Program-made: the position numbers and the translations under genes
Part shown: in pieces, positions 57,830 through 64,000 of the stretch
Layout: every line of letters begins with the position of its first letter
Numbering within the stretch: position 1 is the first letter of the stretch
The notes under the pieces: model-generated
The model's input: only the letters and a program-made list of their open reading frames with translations
Databases searched by the model: none
What the model was told of the DNA's origin: nothing
Assembly (NCBI RefSeq): GCF_046115515.1
Contig: NZ_CP175953.1
Source of the DNA: Gracilimonas sp017641085
GTDB taxonomy: Bacteria > Bacteroidota > Rhodothermia > Balneolales > Balneolaceae
Length of the DNA: 64,000 nucleotides
Strand: one strand, 5' to 3'

Positions 57830-59008
57830 CTATTCCTCCCCATACCCCGTCATCTCAATATACCCCTGTCCGCTTACCTCTTCCCCGTTCATGGCGCCGT
57901 TTACGGATAGAGTCCCTTCATAATATCGCACCGAAACATCCATTTCCTGATCGTCGAAGAGCGTGGCCAATTCAAGCCGAAGGTTTTTTCCGGGAATTTC
58001 CAGCATCCATTCAGAAGGATACTCAGCTCCGCTGTGCGGACTTTCCCATTGGTCAAATACTTCCAAATTTACTTCGCCCGGATTGATGGTGGTCTTATTT
58101 CCCTCGGGATCAATCAGCGAACCGGTGGTAAATGTACTCACCGAGCCATCGGCATTGCGCAACTGGTAATACATCAAATCATAGCCGTTTGAAAGCTGAA
58201 TAGAGAACCAGTCCCAGCCTTCCTGATCTTCCCCCAAAGCTGAAGTACTCCACTCGTGATCCATCCAGCTTTGCCCTTTTACATCATACTCTGTGCCATT
58301 CATGGTGATGACTCCACGAGCATCCATCCGGGTAAAGGACATATAATAGGATGCATTTCCCTCACCGGGCCCTTTCTTGTCGTACCCTTTCTCTCCCTGA
58401 AGGGTCAGTGGCTTGGTCGGTGTCACAATCAGGTTAATTGCTGAACCATCTTCCATAGTACCCTTAATACGGGTTGGGAAATTCTTGTCGTCACTACCTT
58501 CTTCGTTCTCCCGGGTAATTTGCCAGTCCTCCAGCCAAATTTCGAATGGATCGGCTTGAGCGCCGGCTAAGCCGGCTGCACCACGACTATATCGCTCATC
58601 AAAAACATGATTTTCATTTTGCACATCCGAAATGGCAAAGTGGCCCAGATAAAGCTGATCCGTGTTCCAGTCTTCGCCCTGTGCGGTTCCTGCTTCACCG
58701 CTATCGGGCGGGTTAAGCTGGCTCCTGAAAATGGTAAACTGGTAGCCAAACTGCCGGCCTTTTTCCGTGAATACGTTACCGGTGTAATACCACCACTCGT
58801 TGCGATAACCGGGATGCGGGCCATGATCATCCGGAAAAATAAACTCCCGGGGACCGGTAGCTCTCAGGTATCCTTCCTCATCTCCACCTCCCATGGCTTC
58901 TGCAACCGAGACAGTTGCGGTAATCTCTTTATCATCCTGAGATAAAAAATAAAAGCTACCTCCGGCAAGAAGTATCGTTAATGCTGCTATCCAAATAATT
59001 TTCTTCAT
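57830..59008 (-). CDS. AttH/CrtC-like lipocalin-fold protein
   Basis: A 392-residue exported protein of the AttH / carotenoid 1,2-hydratase-like family (two lipocalin-type domains). The N-terminal helix is IIWIAALTILLAGGSFYFLS, so it may be a membrane anchor rather than a cleaved signal. The family signature is PHPGYRNEWWYYTGNVFTEK near residue 63, then GYQFTIFRSQL. The second domain has SWMDHEWSTSALGEDQEGWD near residue 243 and DLMYYQLRNADGS. It is the third gene of an ABC-exporter operon, as AttH is in Att-type clusters. Carotenoid activity is unlikely here; binding of an acyl or lipid ligand is more probable but unproven. Confidence 0.85.
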   Translation of the reverse strand: MKKIIWIAALTILLAGGSFYFLSQDDKEITATVSVAEAMGGGDEEGYLRATGPREFIFPDDHGPHPGYRNEWWYYTGNVFTEKGRQFGYQFTIFRSQLNPPDSGEAGTAQGEDWNTDQLYLGHFAISDVQNENHVFDERYSRGAAGLAGAQADPFEIWLEDWQITRENEEGSDDKNFPTRIKGTMEDGSAINLIVTPTKPLTLQGEKGYDKKGPGEGNASYYMSFTRMDARGVITMNGTEYDVKGQSWMDHEWSTSALGEDQEGWDWFSIQLSNGYDLMYYQLRNADGSVSTFTTGSLIDPEGNKTTINPGEVNLEVFDQWESPHSGAEYPSEWMLEIPGKNLRLELATLFDDQEMDVSVRYYEGTLSVNGAMNGEEVSGQGYIEMTGYGEE

Positions 59009-59020
59009 AACTAATCTTTA

Positions 59021-61573
59021 TTAATCATTTCTGAGGGCATCTGCAGGATTTGCCTGTGCCATTTTCCAGGATGGGTATATCCCTGCCAGCAGAGCAGCTA
59101 CCACCGCAAGACCTACGGCCTGAAGCAGAACTTCGGGGGTAATCATGAACTGGAGCGTCCAGCCAAAAGAGCGAAGGTTTATTACATACACCAACACGTA
59201 AGCCATGAGGATACCAAGTGGTACTGAGAGCAGCCCCGCCATTATTCCCATCACCCCGGTTTGTGTGACCACATAATTCCATAACTGTCCGGGTGTCATT
59301 CCGTTGGCCCTCAATACAGCCAGTTCCCTTGAACGCTCCAGTTGAAGTGCCATCAATGCTGATAAAACCCCTATGAAAGCAACCAAAATAGCCAGCATTC
59401 TGAGGACAATCGTTACTGTGAATGTTCGATCAAAAATTTCGATGGAAGCTTCTCTCAAACCTTTATTGGAACGTATAAAGACTTCCTGCATGCCGGCGGA
59501 ATTCTCTCTCAACCGCTCTACCAAAGCCTCTATTTCCACTCCCGATTCCGCATACAATGCCAGACCTGAGACGGCATCATCATCGAAGAATTGGTTATAG
59601 ATATTTCGGCTTATTGTGATTGTGCCAATATCTGAAGCATAATCAAAATTTATTGCCTGAACCGCGAAGTGCTGATTCCCTGCATCGGTCTCAATAGTCA
59701 GCGTGTCTCCAAGGTTCACGCTATTCCGATAGGCATATACTTCCGAAACCATCAGGATGTTTTCCTGTGTGAACTGCTGCCAAAAATCATCGGCACCTGA
59801 CTTTAGCTGATAAGCTTGTCTTGCTTTTTCTCCCTGATCTATAGCTACCAAATTATCGGTTCCATTATTGGTGCGAACTTCAACACTTCGGACGGTGCTG
59901 GCATCTCCAACTCCTTCTGTTTCGCGGAGCAGATCTACTAATTTAGGCTCCAGTGTGGCATCGGCTTTCCGGGCTACCGAGCTTGGCGGCTGCACATATA
60001 CATCGGCCTGAAGCTGAGCCTCCAGCCAGGAAACGACGGTGGTTCTGAAACTGTCCACCATCACCCCAACCCCAACGGTTGCCGCTACAGCAACCACTAA
60101 CGCAGCTATGGCTACCGATGTCCGGCTCAGTTCTGTGACTACACCACGTACTGCCATCTTCCCGATCAACCCGCTTATGCTTCCAAGAATCGGGCGCAGC
60201 AGTTTTGCTAACCCAACGATAATCAGTGGGACAAGCAGTGAAAACCCTACAATCATAAAAAGCAGAGAAGAATAGCCGGCCGCTATCCCTCCATTTGGAA
60301 TCAGGAGGATTAATCCTCCACCGGAGCCAATCATCACTCCTAATAATGCAATGGGAAATATCCGGGACGAGATTTTTGACTCATTGGAAGATCGCCTCAA
60401 CACTGTGGATACTTCAGCTTCCGAAGCCTCTCTTGCCGGCCAGAATGCGGCAATCATTGTGGCTCCTAATCCAAGCACCACTCCTTTTGCCAACGGGAAC
60501 AACCCAATAGACAATTCCTGCACAGACAGCACAAAGTATAGATCGTTAATAGATTGAGTAACCAGCTTCACCAATACCTGCGCCAGGAATATTCCCGCCA
60601 CAATTCCAACTACGGTTCCCAGAAAGCCAATGAGTAATGCCTCTTTGAGTACGGTTGTTAAGATTTCAGATTTGGTTACACCCAATGCCCGAAGTCGGCC
60701 GATTAAAGGACGACGCTGTACTACCGAAAAGGTCATGGTATTATAAATCAAAAACATCCCCACCAGCAGGGCGAGCATACTCAGGGCCTGCAAGTTGAAT
60801 TCAAAAGCCTGGGTCATTTGCTCCACAGTTTCCGTTCGCGATTCTGAACGTACAATTGAGGCTCCCTCAGGTAATACAGCCTGAAGGCTATCTTTTATCG
60901 CTTCCTGTTCATTCTGAGGCAGAATCAGATCAATTCGAGTTAGGCTACCCGGCATATCAAACAAGCGCTGAGCCGTGCTTATATCTACAACTAAAAGGCT
61001 TTCCAATGCCTGCTGGCTGCGGTCATCTTCTGCCTCAATCAATCCGATTAACTGAACATCAAATGGCCGGCCTCCTACAAAAACACGCAGTGAATCACCG
61101 ACTTCTATATTCAATTGTTCAGCCACTTGCTGCGCAACCAACCCTGTGTTAGTGCCACTTATAAACTCGGATAATTCGATGCCGGCCTGCTGGCTGGCAT
61201 AATCGCGGAATGGAGCCTCCGCAATCGGATCAACCCCAAGCACCTGAAACGTTCGGTTCATCCCTTCTACCTGAGCATACCCTTCAATTACCGGGGCTGA
61301 TTTTCTGACTCCGGCTTTGATCCGTACATCCAGATACGTTTGATCTGAAAGATCTTCCGCAGCCCCGCGAATCTGATGAGTGGCCTTACCCGTTACAGCA
61401 GCCGTTGACAGTTCAAATGCTTTTTCAGCACTGCTGTTTGAAAGGTCGATGGATACCACTACCGCTACACCCAATGCAACACCTAGAATGGAAAGCGCAA
61501 AATGCCAGGGATGGCGCAATAAAAACCTAAGGCTGGACAGCCACAGTAGATTTGATTTCTTTGAACTGCTCAT
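59021..61573 (-). CDS. ABC transporter permease (FtsX/MacB-type, YbbP-like)
   Basis: An 850-residue permease with two FtsX-type transmembrane cores and large extracytoplasmic MacB_PCD domains. The N-terminal helix is LLRHPWHFALSILGVALGVA. The first FtsX core covers about residues 265-395 (MLALLVGMFLIYNTMTFSVV, RLRALGVTKSEILTTVLKEA). A middle helix pair lies near 405-465, the second periplasmic part near 505-715, and the last core near 725-845 (SRELAVLRANGMTPGQLWNY). This resembles AttG/YbbP proteins that move lipids or lipoproteins. It overlaps the ATPase gene by 4 bases and is followed by the AttH-like gene after 12 bases. Confidence 0.9.
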   Translation of the reverse strand: MSSSKKSNLLWLSSLRFLLRHPWHFALSILGVALGVAVVVSIDLSNSSAEKAFELSTAAVTGKATHQIRGAAEDLSDQTYLDVRIKAGVRKSAPVIEGYAQVEGMNRTFQVLGVDPIAEAPFRDYASQQAGIELSEFISGTNTGLVAQQVAEQLNIEVGDSLRVFVGGRPFDVQLIGLIEAEDDRSQQALESLLVVDISTAQRLFDMPGSLTRIDLILPQNEQEAIKDSLQAVLPEGASIVRSESRTETVEQMTQAFEFNLQALSMLALLVGMFLIYNTMTFSVVQRRPLIGRLRALGVTKSEILTTVLKEALLIGFLGTVVGIVAGIFLAQVLVKLVTQSINDLYFVLSVQELSIGLFPLAKGVVLGLGATMIAAFWPAREASEAEVSTVLRRSSNESKISSRIFPIALLGVMIGSGGGLILLIPNGGIAAGYSSLLFMIVGFSLLVPLIIVGLAKLLRPILGSISGLIGKMAVRGVVTELSRTSVAIAALVVAVAATVGVGVMVDSFRTTVVSWLEAQLQADVYVQPPSSVARKADATLEPKLVDLLRETEGVGDASTVRSVEVRTNNGTDNLVAIDQGEKARQAYQLKSGADDFWQQFTQENILMVSEVYAYRNSVNLGDTLTIETDAGNQHFAVQAINFDYASDIGTITISRNIYNQFFDDDAVSGLALYAESGVEIEALVERLRENSAGMQEVFIRSNKGLREASIEIFDRTFTVTIVLRMLAILVAFIGVLSALMALQLERSRELAVLRANGMTPGQLWNYVVTQTGVMGIMAGLLSVPLGILMAYVLVYVINLRSFGWTLQFMITPEVLLQAVGLAVVAALLAGIYPSWKMAQANPADALRND

Positions 61574-62280
61574 GACGCCAACATCTCAGCTGCGTCTTCC
61601 ACTTCGCGTAGTTTCCCGCCCCGAAGTTCTAACACGCGATCAGCTATTTTACAGATATCACGGTCGTGAGTGGCAAGGATGATGGTGCGGCCATTTTTAC
61701 GAACCAGTTTATTCAGGATATCCAGTATCTGCTGGCCGGTTTCGTAATCCAGGTTGCCGGTGGGCTCATCAGCTAAAATCAGCATGGGTTCGTGAGCCAG
61801 GGCACGGGCAATAGCTACCCGCTGCTGCTCTCCACCGGACAGACGATCAGGATAACTGTTGCCCCGGTCACCAAGACCAACATTGTCTAAAAAATTCTGA
61901 GCTTTGTTCAAAGTTTCGTCATCCGTTGCTCCTTTCAGCTTCAGGGGCAGTAGCACGTTTTCATGAGCTGTGAGTGTCGAAATCAGGTTAAACGATTGAA
62001 ACACGAAGCCGATATTGTTGCGCCTGAAAAGAGTCCGGTTCTTTTCGTCAAGACCGGCCAGATTGGTTCCGCCTATTATCACTTTACCTTCATCAGGCTT
62101 ATCGATTCCACTGACCATGTTGAGAAGGGTGCTTTTTCCTGATCCGGACCGGCCAAGCAGCACAATCATCTCTCCTTCTTTTACCGACAGGTTCAGGCGG
62201 TCGAGTACAGAGCGATTTTTATCTCCTTCCTGATAACTTTTAGTCAGATTTTGTAACTGAATATGTGATGTATTTGGCAT
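61570..62280 (-). CDS. ABC transporter ATP-binding protein (LolD/YbbA-like)
   Basis: A 236-residue nucleotide-binding subunit. Walker A is VLLGRSGSGKSTLLNMVSGI near residue 40. The signature is YPDRLSGGEQQRVAIARALA near 144. Walker B is PMLILADEPTGNLDYETGQQ near 166, followed by ILATHDRDICKIADRVLELR with the H-loop histidine. The LLNMVSGIDKPDEG and FQSFNLISTLTAHENVLLPL segments fit the LolD/MacB/YbbA group. It couples to the permease gene that follows by a 4-base overlap. First gene of the operon. Confidence 0.93.
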   Translation of the reverse strand: MPNTSHIQLQNLTKSYQEGDKNRSVLDRLNLSVKEGEMIVLLGRSGSGKSTLLNMVSGIDKPDEGKVIIGGTNLAGLDEKNRTLFRRNNIGFVFQSFNLISTLTAHENVLLPLKLKGATDDETLNKAQNFLDNVGLGDRGNSYPDRLSGGEQQRVAIARALAHEPMLILADEPTGNLDYETGQQILDILNKLVRKNGRTIILATHDRDICKIADRVLELRGGKLREVEDAAEMLAS

Positions 62281-62378
62281 CTATTTTTAATTAAGCCGTT
62301 TCGGATCATTTAATTTCGTGCTTAACATCACTTCCTGAACCAGTGTTCCTGAAGAATCGTGAATTAACTGTTTCTCAT

Positions 62379-62411
62379 AAAAAAAGCGCCTGCCGGTTAA
62401 GCAGACGCTTT
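62379..62411 (-). terminator. Rho-independent terminator of the type IX-sorted surface protein gene
   Basis: The stem AAAGCG-CTGC pairs with GCAG-CGCTTT (62383-62393 with 62401-62411, one mismatch, 7-base loop). On the minus strand it is followed by a T run (62385-62379). It lies 28 bases after the stop at 62439 and separates that gene from the ABC operon. Confidence 0.78.
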
Positions 62412-62438
62412 GAGGGAGATTAGATTTTTAGAGTGAAT

Positions 62439-64000
62439 TTATTTCACCAGCGTCATTTTGCGAATTTGCTCAAATTCCCCGGCTTTCAATCGGTAAATGT
62501 ACATCCCGCTTGGCAGCTGACTTGCATCAAAATCTACCTGATGGGTACCGGCAGCCTGTCGGGTATTTACCAGATCGGCTACTTTCTGTCCGATTGAGTT
62601 AAACACCGTCAATTGAACATCCGCTGCTTCCGGAAGTGCATATTTTATGGTGGTAGTTGGGTTGAACGGGTTCGGATAATTGTGAGCCAGGTCAAACGCT
62701 TCCGGCACTCCGTTCTCATCCGTGATGTCGGTATCAGTTACCATTTGAACGCCAACCGTTACGGAGGTCACCCCTCCGTCCTCATCGGTCACTTCGATAT
62801 CGAGTGTCCCTCTTCCATCGAAATCACCATTTGGTGATAGCGTGAGCATCTGCCCGTCAAAATCGACGTTGATTCCGGAAGTATCTACCGCAAACGTAAA
62901 CGTCAGTGCCGTATCAGCCGATTCTACGTCTGCTGTTCGGGCAAACATATCAGCTGTAAGTTCTCCGTCTATCGGAACCTGAAGGTCATTTTCAAACCCG
63001 GCCAGTTCCGGTAAATCATTCACTGACTCCACGTTCACAATGAAAGATTGACGCGCTGTTGTAGCTCCATCGGTTGCTTCCACGGTTAGCGTATCGGTTC
63101 CGAAGATGTTTTCAAGAGAAGTGAAAACCAGGCTGGTATCATTCTGAACTTCCGCTTCCACGATATGACATGGCACAACAATTGAATAGCTCAGATTTGG
63201 CGTGTCATCGTCTTGGAAAACCGTATCCAGATCCGCTGCAACAAAGGTTCCGAAATCCTCATCCAGGGTAATTTCAGAAATCGGATTTACTACCACCGGT
63301 TGACTGCTCAATGCATTGGAGTTTACAAAAGTAGCATCTCCATTGAGCTTTCCACTCATTACCTCTGTTGCAGAGCTGTATGTCCAAGAAGAACCTGCCG
63401 ATTCATCAAACCGAAAATAAGCAATCAGATCCTCATGATCGCCTAACAATTCCGTATAAAAATGATCGGCAATCTCTGCATCGGTTCGCGCCGCATTCCA
63501 AATTCGAATTTCATCCAGCTCACCACTATAAAAATTTCCATTAAGTGCATCAGGACCGCCAATTAATAAATCATTAGCATTCAAACCGACACTTCGGGTT
63601 ACACTTTTAGAGTTATCCAATGCTCCATTCACATAGATTTTCATATCAGCCCCGTTATAAGTAGCAGCAACATGTGTCCATTGATTGGCAGGGATACTTG
63701 TATTGGTTACGACCCTAGGTCTGCTGTAATCAATATCACCTACAGTAAAAGATACATTGGCGGCATTACCCATCCCTTCTAATCGAAACAAATACCCTTT
63801 ATCACTGGTACCCTTTTGAAGAATCACTGCATTTTCATCACTGTTTCCATTATGATTAATCCAAGCTTCTACGGTAATGGTTTCTTCGAAATTGGAATAA
63901 AGTTGTTCGTTTCCATCTAATGAGTTTCTATCATCAAGGCGAACAAAATCATTATCCCCGTCCAGTTTGAGGGCATTACCTGCTTCATAGGAGGAAATCC
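62439..64000 (-). CDS. LamG-domain surface protein with type IX secretion sorting domain (N-terminus cut by window edge)
   Basis: The minus-strand frame is open from the right edge to a stop at 62439, about 520 codons, and the start lies outside the window. The N-terminal part visible is a LamG/concanavalin-like domain (LKLDGDNDFVRLDDRN, TITVEAWIN, then PANQWTHVAATYNGADMKIY and LDEIRIWNAARTDAEIADHF). Two cadherin- or tandem-Ig-like stretches follow (ISEITLDEDFGTFVAADLDT; GRGTLDIEVTDEDGG). The C-terminal 75 residues are a type A sorting domain (NPTTTIKYALPEAADVQLTV, then PSGMYIYRLKAGEFEQIRKM), which directs export through the type IX secretion system. The protein is likely cell-surface or released; the ligand is unknown. 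Confidence 0.88.
   Translation of the reverse strand, partial: ISSYEAGNALKLDGDNDFVRLDDRNSLDGNEQLYSNFEETITVEAWINHNGNSDENAVILQKGTSDKGYLFRLEGMGNAANVSFTVGDIDYSRPRVVTNTSIPANQWTHVAATYNGADMKIYVNGALDNSKSVTRSVGLNANDLLIGGPDALNGNFYSGELDEIRIWNAARTDAEIADHFYTELLGDHEDLIAYFRFDESAGSSWTYSSATEVMSGKLNGDATFVNSNALSSQPVVVNPISEITLDEDFGTFVAADLDTVFQDDDTPNLSYSIVVPCHIVEAEVQNDTSLVFTSLENIFGTDTLTVEATDGATTARQSFIVNVESVNDLPELAGFENDLQVPIDGELTADMFARTADVESADTALTFTFAVDTSGINVDFDGQMLTLSPNGDFDGRGTLDIEVTDEDGGVTSVTVGVQMVTDTDITDENGVPEAFDLAHNYPNPFNPTTTIKYALPEAADVQLTVFNSIGQKVADLVNTRQAAGTHQVDFDASQLPSGMYIYRLKAGEFEQIRKMTLVK

Noticed and set aside
1..64000. tRNA, rRNA or prophage genes
   Set aside because: No T-loop-type GGTTCGAATCC segments, rRNA-like stretches, or phage structural or integrase genes were recognised on either strand.

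Overview
The window looks like a chromosomal segment of a Gram-negative bacterium of the Bacteroidota/Balneolota/Rhodothermota side of the FCB group, most likely a Balneola- or Gracilimonas-type marine organism. This is inferred from gene content, not from a marker-gene search. The support is: a type B succinate dehydrogenase (sdhC-A-B with one five-helix cytochrome b), a DUF4296 lipoprotein, the yicC-gmk-rpoZ-coaBC block, a carbamoyltransferase/DUF5989/SxtJ set, a protein ending in an NPTTTIKY-type type IX secretion sorting domain, and few Shine-Dalgarno sequences. I see no rRNA, tRNA, CRISPR array, prophage or transposase gene.

Layout. 1-1625 holds most of a coiled-coil protein cut by the left edge. 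1839-6015 holds a cell-wall amidase, uridine kinase, an OmdA-type protein, CoaX, an SDR enzyme and a DUF4296 lipoprotein. 6010-6558 is a repeat-bounded four-helix-bundle cassette, followed by RecQ. 8537-12697 has small lipoproteins, a fasciclin-domain protein, a GNAT enzyme and a class V aminotransferase. 12763-16789 is the sdh operon, spaced out by two inverted-repeat elements, one of which carries a GxxExxY gene. 17085-26138 has YigZ, a hydrolase, a PduO-type adenosyltransferase, an SGNH/TPR protein, GlmM, FtsH, a DUF1460 protein and MsrB. 26135-29375 has a beta-barrel protein, SxtJ-like, DUF5989 and the carbamoyltransferase. 29685-32715 is yicC-gmk-rpoZ-coaBC. 33035-42167 carries a GNAT-fold protein, a lipase, SurE-PanB-FabZ-UbiE, a phosphatase, a universal stress protein, a DUF368 transporter and Pcm. 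42310-50204 has Lgt, two porins, a ZIP transporter, a barrel-like protein, an MscS channel, a peroxiredoxin-like protein and a YgjP-like metallopeptidase. 50293-52324 is an ECF sigma, anti-sigma and CnrX/Spy-like sensor cluster. 52374-57613 has RlmN, LepB, LepA and HisE. 57830-62280 is an ABC exporter operon with an AttH/CrtC-like protein. The right edge cuts a LamG/type IX-sorted surface protein.

Most genes are housekeeping. They cover CoA synthesis (coaX, panB, coaBC), menaquinone and respiration (ubiE/menG, sdhCAB), envelope and lipoprotein maturation (lgt, lepB, glmM, fabZ, ftsH), and nucleotide or RNA functions.

The most unusual signal is intergenic. At least nine elements have arms built from degenerate 7- or 8-nt tandem repeats, set in inverted orientation and commonly lying within a few bases of stop codons. 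One carries an S23-type four-helix-bundle gene and one carries a GxxExxY (PD-(D/E)XK-like) gene; the others are empty. A separate family of GTTCC-ACGC-AGA-GCGT-GGAAC palindromes occurs as inverted doublets (REPIN-like). Together these suggest a family of non-autonomous mobile cassettes with two alternative cargo genes. I could not define promoters with confidence.
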